A stretch of 64,000 bases of DNA from Paenibacillus sp. DMB5 (GCF_001517085.1 NZ_LRAC01000100.1:79103-143102); one strand, 5' to 3'; positions 9,601 to 18,263 are shown, counted from the stretch's first letter. The notes: generated by a model not told the origin, from the sequence alone. Numbers and translations are program-made.

Positions 9601-9637
9601 AAAAGGCACCTCCCGCCTTGGAGGCGGAAAATGCCCG
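9601..9637 (-). terminator. Intrinsic terminator of the nrdDG riboswitch leader
   Basis: On the minus strand GGCA...CCGCC pairs with GGCGG...TGCC and is followed by TTTTTACT. It lies 78 bp before the nrdD start and about 230 bases after the cobalamin aptamer, so it is the probable expression platform. Confidence 0.75.
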
Positions 9638-9730
9638 GATGCGTTCTAAATACCCGTATAAAGCGGATATTTGCCAGAGGTCTGGGTGTCAGGAGAAGGG
9701 GCATGATCTGCCTTCTTATCCTTTGCAGAA

Positions 9731-9806
9731 GCCGATACCTGAAGGCAATAGGGACTATCGTCCTCAGGTATCGGCAGCCTGATGTCCCGGTCATCCGGGT
9801 AGGCTG
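9731..9806 (-). repeat. Two extra hairpins in the nrdDG leader
   Basis: The first is a perfect 12-bp inverted repeat (GCCGATACCTGA / TCAGGTATCGGC, 9731-9742 and 9764-9775). The second is CAGCCT...CCCGG/CCGGG...AGGCTG (9775-9806). Both fall between the aptamer and the terminator and are not part of the standard cobalamin aptamer. Confidence 0.6.
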
Positions 9807-9865
9807 ATTCTGCTGCTGCAGGCCGCATACGGACACCTCTCCTGTTCCTCGCAGGGGTCAATAAT

Positions 9866-10062
9866 GGTGCCCGGAAACAGGCAGGTCTCCTGGCTCCCGG
9901 TTCATCCAGCGGCTCCTTCCCGGGGGCTTGTCCGCCCTCCAGTGGCCTATGCCGTGGGTGTGCCTGACAGGGTGTGTTCTCCCGGCCGGCAATCCGGTTA
10001 CAGTGGCGGGACCGCAGCGGATTTGCACCGCGCTTCCCTATTAAGCTTCTACTCTTCTAAGA
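9866..10062 (-). promoter_or_regulatory. Cobalamin (B12) riboswitch upstream of nrdDG
   Basis: On the minus strand the conserved blocks occur in order: GGTGCAAATCC, GCGGTCCCGCCACTGTAA, and the B12 box GCCAGGAGACCTGCC at 9880-9894. In this family cobalamin binding normally lowers expression. Control of a B12-independent reductase suggests that the cell also has a B12-dependent class II reductase to use when cobalamin is present; no nrdJ lies in the window. Confidence 0.95.
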
Positions 10063-10080
10063 AGAGTAAAGCACCTGCTT

Positions 10081-10134
10081 CCACTATATTTGGTTGATGA
10101 ATATAAAAATACCCCAATATATTGTGTTTGTAAA
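10081..10134 (-). promoter_or_regulatory. nrdDG promoter with two NrdR boxes
   Basis: Minus-strand -35 TTTACA (10129-10134), 17-bp spacer, -10 TATTTT (10106-10111). A NrdR box with perfect core CAATATATTG (10115-10124) fills the spacer. A weaker box, CTATATTTGG (10084-10093), lies exactly 31 bp away, the typical three-turn spacing for NrdR repression. Confidence 0.8.
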
Positions 10135-10189
10135 CCATTATTTACAAAGCCGCGCGGGGAGCGGCTTCAGCCCATTTACTCACAGGCGA

Positions 10190-10217
10190 TCCACAACTAG
10201 TCCACAGGTAATCCACA
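10190..10217. promoter_or_regulatory. Three TCCACA sites on an 11-bp period (DnaA-like)
   Basis: TCCACA occurs at 10190, 10201 and 10212. The third, in TAATCCACA, is one mismatch from the DnaA box TTATCCACA. The cluster is 55-90 bp upstream of the nrdDG -35. DnaA control of nrd genes is known in other bacteria; here it is inference. Confidence 0.4.
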
Positions 10218-10283
10218 GCCTGAGGTTAAAATAGGGCCCGCAGGATTCATAAATTGTCCGAAAAGCTGCCACAAAGACTCCAT

Positions 10284-10310
10284 AAATCTAGTGATTCTGA
10301 CACTAGATTT
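10284..10310. repeat. Perfect 10-bp inverted repeat
   Basis: AAATCTAGTG and CACTAGATTT are separated by seven bases. There is no following T run, so an operator is more likely than a terminator. It lies about 70 bp upstream of the promoter of the next plus-strand gene. Confidence 0.4.
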
Positions 10311-10378
10311 ACAGAGACCGGCTTAGCGGTGGACAGGGTTTATATAGAGGGAGAATGATGAATTTTTTGTGGCTAAAT

Positions 10379-10407
10379 TTGTGGCAGAACTGTGGAGTTG
10401 CTACAAT
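10379..10407 (+). promoter_or_regulatory. Promoter of the thiamine-binding-type gene
   Basis: -35 TTGTGG (10379-10384), 17-bp spacer, -10 TACAAT (10402-10407). An AGGAGG ribosome binding site follows about 30 bases later. Confidence 0.5.
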
Positions 10408-10452
10408 GAAGGTAGTTAAAGGCCACAATTTTTTGTCAGGAGGGATCTAACG

Positions 10453-10767
10453 ATGGCAATTGGCGAAGTTACAGTCATTCCGATCGGCACAGGCAGTACC
10501 AGTCTGAGCAGCTATGTGGCTGACATGCAGCGCGTGCTGCAGACGGTGGAGGGAATTACCTTTGAGCTGACCTCCATGGGAACGATTATCGAGGGTCCGG
10601 TATCCAGGATTTTGGCGGCTGTAGAGGCGCTGCACGAGTCTCCGTTCAATGCCGGGGCACAGCGCGTATCCACTTCGCTCAAGATTGATGACCGCCGTGA
10701 CAAGCTTTCCACAAGCCGCAGCAAGCTGCAGTCGGTCGAGCAGAAGCTGCAGGACGGTCAGGTGTAG
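10453..10767 (+). CDS. MTH1187/YkoF-type thiamine-binding family protein
   Basis: 104 residues. The pattern matches the small MTH1187 (DUF77) family: an N-terminal strand ending in the IGTGSTSLSSYVA turn, a central FELTSMGTIIEG segment and a C-terminal RVSTSLKIDDRRDK segment. These ferredoxin-like oligomers bind thiamine or hydroxymethylpyrimidine in some members; the ligand here is not known. A strong CAGGAGGG ribosome binding site lies seven bases before ATG. It is monocistronic, and its product cannot be tied to any neighbouring pathway. Confidence 0.8.
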   Translation: MAIGEVTVIPIGTGSTSLSSYVADMQRVLQTVEGITFELTSMGTIIEGPVSRILAAVEALHESPFNAGAQRVSTSLKIDDRRDKLSTSRSKLQSVEQKLQDGQV

Positions 10768-10784
10768 CGCAGGATAAAAGAGTC

Positions 10785-10813
10785 TTGGCGATTTAAGCCA
10801 AAAGTTGTATAAT
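10785..10813 (+). promoter_or_regulatory. tRNA-Thr promoter
   Basis: -35 TTGGCG (10785-10790), 17-bp spacer, -10 TATAAT (10808-10813), 33 bp before the tRNA. Confidence 0.65.
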
Positions 10814-10845
10814 ATTTTTTGTTTGACGGGTATCCCAAGCTTCAG

Positions 10846-10917
10846 GCTGGTGTAGCTCAGGGGTAGAGCAACGCACTCGTAATGCGTAGGCCGGGGGTTC
10901 AATTCCCTTCACCAGCA
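10846..10917 (+). tRNA. tRNA-Thr (anticodon CGT)
   Basis: 72 bases with a full cloverleaf. The acceptor stem is GCTGGTG/CACCAGC, the anticodon stem ACGCA/TGCGT holds loop CTCGTAA (anticodon CGT, reads ACG), and the T arm contains GGTTCAATTCC. The discriminator base is A and CCA is not encoded. Confidence 0.97.
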
Positions 10918-10937
10918 TGTTTACAAATTCGATTATG

Positions 10938-10973
10938 GCGCGGTTTCCGGGTTCCGGGGGCTGCGCTTTTTAT
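10938..10973 (+). terminator. Terminator after tRNA-Thr
   Basis: GCGC arms enclose a G/C-rich hairpin and are followed by TTTTTATTATT. Confidence 0.6.
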
Positions 10974-11023
10974 TATTCTACTATCGCTCTATCCTTTATT
11001 TCAGTAAAGTGTGTGCTGGAGCC

Positions 11024-12049
11024 TTAACCTTCACCCTTGCCCGCCGCGCTATCCCCCGCCAGCAACCGATGAATCCGGGCCATCAGCTTTTGGCCGGCAT
11101 TGGCTTCTATAAGCGTGAGATCCCAGAGTACCGCATTGGTTTCAGGGTCGGCTGCATCGTTGAAGACGGCAATCGTCAACTCCTGCTTGCCTTCAAGCGG
11201 CACCCGGAAGGATAACGGCTGATTCTCACCCGGTACTATATTCACATCCATGGAGTAAATCTCTTCTCCGTCGGCGCTGATAATGACACGGCTGCTGCCG
11301 CTGCTCGCCGCATTTATAACGTCGTCAGGGACGGCCAGATTACCGGAAAACTCTTTGAACTGTCCACCAAGGCGCACTGAGAACTCGTGGCTTCTCGGAT
11401 TATCACGGCTGTATAGATTGACCGCCGGTTCGATCCGCTCCTGCGCTGCAGTGAAACCGTTGAGTGTTGATTCCCACCTCACTTCGCCGTGCTCAAGGGG
11501 GAGTTGGTCCAGTGCCATGATCTCACCGCGGCCATAATCCAGATAATGATTGAGACCACTCACTGCGGAATAGACGGCCGCAGTCAAGACTGCTCCGGAG
11601 AACAGGAGCTTGAGTAAACCTCTTGGCGTCGTACGATCGCGGCGGACCAGCCGCTGAGCGCCATAGCCGACAGTCGCACCCAGCGTATTAATGACGATAT
11701 CATTGATATCAAACGAGCCCAAATGGGTCACCATCTGGATCAGCTCAACCCCGGTAATGGCCGCTAAGAAGACCAAGAGAAACGGCAGGAACCGGCAGCG
11801 GAGCAGTAGCGGAATCACTAGCCCGAACGGTACGAATGCCAGATAGTTACCCAGGTTGAATAACCAAAGATTCGAGAAACCATCGCCCGGAAACCTCAGC
11901 GAAATCCCGTCAAATGCCAAATGATACCGCAAGCCCGTCTCCGGCAGAGCCGATGAGCGGTTGAAGCCAACAAATAAGAAAAATAGAGTAAGGATTGTGT
12001 ATAGCACGAAACCAGCCCAAGCAATGGTCCTTGTTTTCCCTTGAAACAT
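11024..12049 (-). CDS. VanZ-family membrane protein with C-terminal beta-rich domain
   Basis: 341 residues from the ATG at 12049, which follows AGAGAGG by nine bases; a longer TTG-started version reaches 12148 but has no ribosome binding site. Residues 1-180 hold several membrane helices and the VanZ signature (NLGNYLAFVPFGLVIPLLL, then GVELIQMVTHLGSFDINDIVINTLG). Residues 200-325 form an extracytoplasmic beta-rich region resembling NPCBM-type modules. VanZ family members are linked to teicoplanin resistance and envelope stress, but the function of this one is not known. The RHS remnant begins within 100 bp of its start. Confidence 0.75.
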   Translation of the reverse strand: MFQGKTRTIAWAGFVLYTILTLFFLFVGFNRSSALPETGLRYHLAFDGISLRFPGDGFSNLWLFNLGNYLAFVPFGLVIPLLLRCRFLPFLLVFLAAITGVELIQMVTHLGSFDINDIVINTLGATVGYGAQRLVRRDRTTPRGLLKLLFSGAVLTAAVYSAVSGLNHYLDYGRGEIMALDQLPLEHGEVRWESTLNGFTAAQERIEPAVNLYSRDNPRSHEFSVRLGGQFKEFSGNLAVPDDVINAASSGSSRVIISADGEEIYSMDVNIVPGENQPLSFRVPLEGKQELTIAVFNDAADPETNAVLWDLTLIEANAGQKLMARIHRLLAGDSAAGKGEG

Positions 12050-12147
12050 GATGTATGACCTCTCTTTATAGCTCAATTTTGTGTCCCTTGCAGGGACAGA
12101 CGCATAGTCGAGTATAAGCCCTCCCCATCGGTCCAACAAGCCGGGCA

Positions 12148-15019
12148 ATGACCGTACCGCCCCGGTTAACTGGACTGCCTGATTCTACTGTGCACAGATA
12201 CACTGCCTGGGGTAATAAAATATCAGCCTCAACCTATAAGGACTGGCCGACAAACACCAAAAAAATCACCGAATATTATCAATATAATCTTTATGGAAAT
12301 GTAACAGGATACACAGATCCTAATCAAAAACTTAATGATGATGGGGTTACTACCAGCTATGCTTATGATGCTTTAGGCCGGCTAAACACTGTAAAGGACG
12401 CATTAAATTTAAACAACCAGATATAGCTATGACGGCAACGGAAAGATATCACAGGTTACCATCCAGGCAAAGAATGGATCGCCCCAAACACTCAATACCA
12501 AAAAATATAATGAACTTGGCTTGTTAACAACAAAGCAGGATAGTGCTTCAAAGAGTGAAAGCTATATGTACAACAACTTAGGGCAATTGAAAGTTAAGAC
12601 AGACCGCAATGGAAGTTCTTTTACTTATACCTATGACGAATACGGTCAACCAAAAAAGAGTGTTATTAGTGGTAAAATCAATAATGTAGCGCAAACTCAA
12701 GAAATCAGTATGATATTCGGAGATGGAACTCCACGAAAGCAGACAGTACAGGCGCGTACCAATAATGCAGTTACAGCGACGCAAACACTCACGGTAGATA
12801 GTCTGGGGCAAGTGCGTGCGAATTACTCCGTGGCCGGAGGACATTCCGCACTTATGGAAAATCAGGTAGATGTGGTTGGAAGGCTGAAGCAGGTCAGCGA
12901 CCGCTATATGCTTTTCTACACTAACTATCAGTACAACAATCAGAGACTGGAAAAAGTACAAACTGACGGATCATCAACAATAAATGGTTCTGCATCATCC
13001 AACGTACAATATGAGTATCTGGCAAATAATCAGGTGAAATCCATAACCTATCCTACGCTCGCGGGCGGCAGTATACTCAAGACAGAGTATACTCGAAATA
13101 TGGCTATGGGATGGACAGAAAGCTTGAGCAATAAAAGAGGAAGCTACGTCCTTTCGAGCTTTACCTATAGTTATGATAACAATGGCAATCAGCTTTCGGT
13201 AAGTGAGTCGCGAAATGGCGGTACCAAGAAAACGACAAACTATACCTATGATGCGTTGAATCGCTTACTGTCTATCTCCAGGCCTGATGGCAGTGTGACT
13301 ACGTATTCTTACGATTTACAAGGAAATCGGCAGACTATGTCCAATACCGGTGGAATCATCCTGGACAACACAGAGATAACCTATAACTATGATTTACAGA
13401 ATACGCTAACCTCTGTGACCAAAGGTGGGGTTGCAACCAGCTTCCAGTATTATGCCGATGGTTTGCGATTTATGAAGACGAATGGTAATACACAGACTCA
13501 AGTTAATTATAATTTTCAGGGAGAGGTTATTTCCGAAGAGAAGATCGTAAGCGGTGAATTTGTAGAACAGGCTAACTTTGTCCGCGGTGATCGGATTTTG
13601 GTGAAAAAGGACAGAAAGAAGACCAAGGATTATTACTACTTGTACAATGGGCACGGTGACGTTATACAGATCGTTGATACAAGCGGAAATATCGTTAATA
13701 ACTATGTCTATGATGAGTGGGGGACTATCATTTCCCAAACAGAGGGAATAACGAACTCCTTTAAGTATGCCGGAGAATCCTATGATTCTGAAACCGGATT
13801 ATACTACCAGCGTGCCAGATATTATGATCCAAGTATGGGACGGTTTATAAATGAGGATACGTATGAGGGACAGATTGATAATCCGCTAAGTCAGAATGTG
13901 TATACGTATGTGCATAATAATCCGTTAATTTATACTGACCCATCTGGGAATTATTGCGTATCTGCGGATGGTAATAATACACATGCTGGTTCTTGTTCAA
14001 GCACTTCACAAAAATATGAAATGTCAGATGCAATTATTCAGGATATGCCATATATAAAAAATGGAGTTTTGCGTGGTTATTATCGAGCAGATGGTTCTAT
14101 AATATGGCTATCAAATGATGAAACGACTAAACAATCTTTTTGGCAGTTTATGACCAAGTCACAATATCAAGAATATGTAGAAGCTGTGCCATTGGGAAAT
14201 ATGATTGTGACGGGAGGAGTTTCGGCCGTTGTCTCATTAGGACAAACTTTTTCAAGTTTGACGAGCTCGAATTCAAATAAAGGAGGTTGCAACTGCTTCG
14301 TTAAGGGAACCAAAGTTTTGACAGACGAAGGGGAGAAAAATATCGAAGACATTGAAGTCGGAGATAAGGTTCTTTCCAAGAATGAAGTAACAGGCGAACA
14401 GGATTATAAGGAAGTTACTACCCTTCATCGTAATGAGAAAGACACTACCTATAAGTTATCGGTGGGTAATCAAATTATTGAGACTACTGACAATCATCCA
14501 TTTTGGGTAGATGGCAAGGGTTGGGTACTTGCTGTTGATTTGACGGTGGGAGATGAGTTAGTACAAAGTAACGGAAATCATCTAAAAATTGACAACATTG
14601 AAATTGTACATCACGATGAGAAAGTAAAGGTCTATAACTTTACTGTTGCCGATTTCCATACGTATTTTGTAAGCAGTTTAGGGATTTGGGTTCATAATAT
14701 TGAATGCCTTCCGGTAACTTCATTTACGACTCAAAAGTTACAGCATGAGTGGAAACATGCTAAAGACTTTGGAATTAACGGAAACTCTAACAAAGCCGGG
14801 TGGGCGTCATATCAACAAGCAATAGAAAAACATATTCAAGGTGCATCAAATGTTTGGAAATCCAAATATAGAGGAAATGATGTATATGTCTATTATGATA
14901 AGAATACTGGACTAGGGGCATATACTGATTTGGATGGTAACTATGTTGGCGGTTGGAAGTTTAGCGATGCTCAAGTTGAATTCCATACGAACAACGGTCA
15001 GGTTTTATTTACAAAATAA
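12148..15019 (+). pseudogene. 5'-truncated, frameshifted RHS/YD-repeat protein with HINT and colicin-D-like toxin tip
   Basis: YD repeats run in frame 1 to 12426 and then continue in frame 2 from about 12422 (reads YSYDGNGKISQVT), so a +1 (or -2) shift breaks the gene. There is no N-terminal secretion or shell region and no ribosome binding site, so the start is lost. The RHS core near 13770-13930 contains YDSETGLYYQRARYYDP. A HINT autoprocessing domain follows (14281-14700, CFVKGTKVLT to WVHN). The last about 105 residues (WKHAKDFGINGNSNKA, then YVYYDKNTGLGAY and GGWKFSDAQ) resemble the colicin D tRNase domain, including the Lys-His pair. The C-terminal half could still be a donor cassette even though the whole is broken. 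Confidence 0.8.
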
Positions 15020-15034
15020 TGAGGAGGGTGACAC

Positions 15035-15604
15035 TTGGGAAGTAACATAAACATTGGATTAGTTTATAGTGATTCATCGAACATTGAGGACAGGATTAAG
15101 AAGTTACTCGATTTATTGAAAGAAAGAAATAGTCAAATTGAATTTGTAAAATATTGCGAGGATGCGGATGGTGATAATTGGACTGAATTGAATAATCCAC
15201 TAATTAATGACATAATGCTTGGGGAAATAAGTATGTCTTATTACGGACAAATTCAACTATGTTTTGATTTGTTTCAGTACGCACGTTTAAGTGCGGAAAT
15301 AAAGATAGATAAACATGAGGATTATTGGGGACTTCTTTTATCATTAGACGAAGAAACATTGTTGCCAAATTATTCAATGCAAACTTTGGAAAAAGCAACT
15401 AACAGTATAATCGATTTCATTGAGGAAATTTACCCGATACTGAAATTTGATTATGCTATTTGTGACCATGAAGCCGAAATTGAGTTATCTCCTAATGAAT
15501 TTAAGCCGGAAAATTATTCACTTTCATTTTTACCTGATTTGTCGAAAGCTAGTTTGAGCATAAGAAAGAGTAATTGGCATATCAATGGACTGACTGAACG
15601 ATAA
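15035..15604 (+). CDS. Putative immunity protein for the colicin-D-like RHS toxin
   Basis: 189 residues, acidic, with no signal peptide or membrane segment. Its start is TTG at 15035, eight bases after AGGAGGG and 15 bp beyond the toxin stop. This spacing and order are the standard toxin-immunity arrangement. I cannot assign it confidently to a named Imm family. It would neutralise the neighbouring tRNase-like tip in the cytoplasm. Its AT-rich codon use matches the toxin tip and differs from the GC-richer core genes, which fits horizontal exchange. Confidence 0.65.
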   Translation: MGSNINIGLVYSDSSNIEDRIKKLLDLLKERNSQIEFVKYCEDADGDNWTELNNPLINDIMLGEISMSYYGQIQLCFDLFQYARLSAEIKIDKHEDYWGLLLSLDEETLLPNYSMQTLEKATNSIIDFIEEIYPILKFDYAICDHEAEIELSPNEFKPENYSLSFLPDLSKASLSIRKSNWHINGLTER

Positions 15605-15620
15605 CATTAACCAATTCAAT

Positions 15621-15655
15621 GACCTTGAGGGGATGCTCCTTCAAGGTCTTTCTTT
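15621..15655 (+). terminator. Terminator after immunity gene 1
   Basis: GACCTTGA / TCAAGGTC hairpin followed by TTTCTTT. A close copy follows the second immunity gene at 20840. Confidence 0.8.
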
Positions 15656-16163
15656 AACCCCCACCCAGTGCCGAATGAATCGGGTGGCAAAGTCCCCAAG
15701 AACTTAACCCTCATCGCCCCCGTATGATATTCCTCTAATATGCCTGTACGCACAGAAATGCTTGAATTTTATTACCTAAATAGCACTATTCCGTTTCATT
15801 TATTAGGTTGATTATGGTCAGATGCCACCATGATTAACCTGTTTTTAGTTATCCTCGCTTTCTTGCGTTTTTTCTAATATGAGCCGCAACTGTATAATAC
15901 CCTGTCCCGATAGAGAGGGCGAAAGGGTCAGATACCGTATCTTCTAGGAAGGATTACACGACAATTTATAGTGAGGGCGGCAAACATGAAGTAATTTTGA
16001 TTCTCTTTGCAACTGAACTGACCTTTACAGCGATTGTTACATCGAATGAAAGGAATCTGCTGACGAGCAGTTGACATATACAGGTAAGGCAACGTGAAGG
16101 CTAGCCACCTTGCCCTCTAATTATAGACGGAAATTCGTTAAAAAATTTCGGTGGGGGCTGAAC
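15656..16163 (+). repeat. Non-coding leader of the rep gene; partial copy at 20877-21000
   Basis: About 110 bases after the terminator (CCCAGTGC...CCCCCGTATGATATTCCTC...TGTACGCA) recur with some changes at 20877-20990. The rest has no coding frame. A GGTAAGGC...CTTGCC inverted repeat lies just before the rep gene and may be a regulatory hairpin or part of a replication origin. Confidence 0.6.
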
Positions 16164-17015
16164 ATGGAAGGTGTGAAGGTTTCAATTGACCGCATAGTAG
16201 TGGACTTTACGAATGTGTACTGGACATTCTTCAATCCTCTTCGTCAGAGGCTATGTGAATACTACAATGCCTCATATTACTTGAAGGACAAAGGATTCAA
16301 GTATCGTGTAAGTGTAAGAGAGGGCAAGCACTGGGCATATCTTTCGTATCAACTCTTTTATGCTCGCCCTTCAAAGAAACATACACTTCGGCTAGAATGC
16401 CCGCCCGAATCATTAGTTCATTTCCAGTCTTGGATTTCAATGATTGGAGATAACGCAACGGACATTCTTCATGTTCGTTCCGAAGTGGCATTTGACATCC
16501 CCCTGCCTTTATCTGAATTGTTCGTTCTTTCGTTAACTGGGCGGAACATGAAGAAAAGAAAGGGAACGTTTTACTCCAACAAGCGACATCAACGGCAAGT
16601 AGCAGGATATTGCCGAGTGTATGACAAGAGGTTAGAACTGTTACAAAAGCGTGGGCTGATTATTGAAGGCGAATTATCGAGGTTTGAAATCGTGTATAAG
16701 CCGGATGAAAAAATCCCAATGAGTGTGTTGGTTCAGCATCCGCCGCTTTTCAACAGGCTTTACCTTTGCGCTCAAGCTATTTCGCTTGAACTACTGAAGC
16801 CGAAACTGCAACAAAGGGTGCATGGGTTGATGCGCGGCGAGCTGGAACAGCAGGAAGTGACGGCTTATTACCGTAGGAAAATCGTGGAGCAGATGCGGCA
16901 ACGACCGACATTGGACTTCGACCGACTTGCGGAAGAACAGTGGGTGGAAGCCATCACTATTCCTTGTGCCATACTGGGCGGCTTGATTAGTAAAGTCCCA
17001 GTCCCAGTTGCTTAG
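16164..17015 (+). CDS. Replication-initiation-factor-like protein
   Basis: 283 residues from the ATG at 16164 (GGTGGGGG ribosome binding site); an upstream in-frame TTG at 16110 has none. The central block, with YSNKRHQRQVAGYCRVYDKR and then SRFEIVYKP, resembles initiators of the Rep_trans / replication initiation factor group used by small plasmids and integrative elements. I do not see the catalytic tyrosine context clearly, so the family call is tentative. It converges with the XRE gene three bases away. A decayed second copy lies at 20998-21218, so this gene marks the right border of a duplicated unit. Confidence 0.55.
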   Translation: MEGVKVSIDRIVVDFTNVYWTFFNPLRQRLCEYYNASYYLKDKGFKYRVSVREGKHWAYLSYQLFYARPSKKHTLRLECPPESLVHFQSWISMIGDNATDILHVRSEVAFDIPLPLSELFVLSLTGRNMKKRKGTFYSNKRHQRQVAGYCRVYDKRLELLQKRGLIIEGELSRFEIVYKPDEKIPMSVLVQHPPLFNRLYLCAQAISLELLKPKLQQRVHGLMRGELEQQEVTAYYRRKIVEQMRQRPTLDFDRLAEEQWVEAITIPCAILGGLISKVPVPVA

Positions 17016-17017
17016 TT

Positions 17018-17224
17018 CTACTCATCTTCCAAAACAATCAGTTCATGAAGCGGGATATCGAGCGTCTTGCAAATTTGCTCCAATGTATCAAAGTAAGCCG
17101 CATTAACCTTGTCGGAACAAAGGTGACTAACGGTGCTAGAACGGATATTCATCCTTCGTGCAAGTTCACGTTGACTGATACCCCGCTCCTCTAGGATTTC
17201 TCTTAGGCGTAAACGGACGGGCAT
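17018..17224 (-). CDS. XRE-family repressor (Cro/CI type)
   Basis: 68 residues, essentially one helix-turn-helix domain (ISQRELARRMNIRSSTVSHL at about 16-35). It starts at ATG 17224 behind GGAGG. It diverges from the serine recombinase, and the 160 bp between them holds three AACGG/CCGTT palindromes, so it most likely represses the recombinase and itself. This is the layout of a minimal mobile-element switch. Confidence 0.85.
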   Translation of the reverse strand: MPVRLRLREILEERGISQRELARRMNIRSSTVSHLCSDKVNAAYFDTLEQICKTLDIPLHELIVLEDE

Positions 17225-17237
17225 GGTAAACCTCCAA

Positions 17238-17345
17238 GTAACGCTATACCGTTACAAAATTGTGATTTCCTCCATCATATCACTGAAAAACTATTGTCTG
17301 CAACGGTGTACCGTTCTATAATAGAGAGATGATACGGAATACCGT
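17238..17345. promoter_or_regulatory. Divergent promoter with three XRE operators
   Basis: Operators: GTAACGCTATACCGTTAC (17238-17255), AACGGTGTACCGTT (17302-17315) and ACGGAATACCGT (17334-17345). The recombinase promoter is TTGTCT (17294-17299), 17 bp, TATAAT (17317-17322), with the second operator exactly in its spacer. A minus-strand promoter (TTGCAG, 18 bp, TATGAT at 17274-17279) serves the repressor and overlaps it. Confidence 0.75.
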
Positions 17346-17386
17346 TACATAAATTCTGATTATCGTAACGGAGGGGAGGAAACAGC

Positions 17387-18163
17387 ATGAATGTCATCGG
17401 TTACGTTCGAGTTTCAACAAGCGGACAAGCCAAAGATGGTTACAGTTTAGCGTACCAACAGGATGAAATCCGCTCTTATTGTCAGGAGCAAGGTTGGAAC
17501 TTGCAGGACATCTTTACGGATGAAGGTATCAGTGGAGCGAAGGTGGATGAGGATGCGCTTGAGGTGGACAGAATTGGCTTTCAGAGCATGTTAGCCGCCC
17601 TTGCCACCCGAGACTATGACGCTGTTGTTGTCCTCAATACAAGCCGTTTATGGCAGTCTGACATCGTGAAAGTCTTGGTTCATCGGGAGTTCAAGAAGTA
17701 CGGAGTCGATGTAAAAAGCATCGAACAGCCGACTTATTCCATCCACAAGAAAGACCCAAGCGATTTCCTCATTAATGGTCTGATGGAATTACTTGACCAG
17801 TACCAAAGGCTAGAAATCGCCCTCAAGCTAGGCAGGGGGCGCAACAAGAAAGCCCAACAGGGCGGTTACGCAGGAGGTCGGGCGGCATTTGGCTACAAAG
17901 CCCGAAAAGGACAGAAGGCAATTGAAGTCAACGACAAGCAAGCCCAAGCAGTAAAGCGGCTCTTTGACATACGGGAACAGAACTCGAATTGGTCTTTATC
18001 GGAAATCGCATTTCAACTGAACCAAGAAGGCTTTACGACACAACAAGGCAAGCAGTTCACGAAAGTACAAGTCAAACGGATACTTGACCGTAAAGCACTT
18101 TACGAAGGTCAGTATCAGTATGGCGGCATTACCGCAACAGGACTACATCAAGCCATCTTATAG
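17387..18163 (+). CDS. Serine recombinase (resolvase/invertase plus recombinase domain)
   Basis: 258 residues. The N-terminal resolvase domain starts IGYVRVSTSGQ with the nucleophilic Ser at residue 10, and carries LNTSRLWQS. The recombinase domain covers about 150-250 (GGRAAFGYK). The end (YQYGGITATGLHQAIL) matches the usual C-terminus of the short members, so it is probably complete and not cut by the next element. It has a strong GGAGGGGAGG ribosome binding site. It is controlled by the XRE operators. Role: site-specific integration/excision or inversion of the island. Confidence 0.85.
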   Translation: MNVIGYVRVSTSGQAKDGYSLAYQQDEIRSYCQEQGWNLQDIFTDEGISGAKVDEDALEVDRIGFQSMLAALATRDYDAVVVLNTSRLWQSDIVKVLVHREFKKYGVDVKSIEQPTYSIHKKDPSDFLINGLMELLDQYQRLEIALKLGRGRNKKAQQGGYAGGRAAFGYKARKGQKAIEVNDKQAQAVKRLFDIREQNSNWSLSEIAFQLNQEGFTTQQGKQFTKVQVKRILDRKALYEGQYQYGGITATGLHQAIL

Positions 18164-18263
18164 CGATTAAAGAGGAAGAATGGACACGCTTACCCTTCAA
18201 TGTATCCCTTCGGGAGAATACTAAACAGACGATGCGGCTATTCTTTTTCCCTAATCGCTATAA
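18158..18263 (+). ncRNA. Structured region upstream of IS110 transposase; candidate bridge RNA
   Basis: A perfect 12-bp inverted repeat (TTATAGCGATTA at 18158-18169, TAATCGCTATAA at 18252-18263) is extended inward by about ten pairs including G-T wobbles (GAGGAAGAAT with ATTCTTTTTC). Inside it is a TATCCC-TTCG-GGGA hairpin. IS110-group elements encode a bridge RNA in the non-coding left end before the transposase, and the position fits. Assignment as a bridge RNA is inference; an attenuator is the alternative. Confidence 0.5.

Noticed and set aside
12049..12148. TTG start extending the VanZ protein by 33 residues
   Set aside because: No ribosome binding site, while the internal ATG has AGAGAGG at correct distance and begins the expected membrane helix.
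17387..18163. Serine recombinase truncated by the IS110 insertion
   Set aside because: Its C-terminus has the usual ending of short recombinases, so the gene looks complete.
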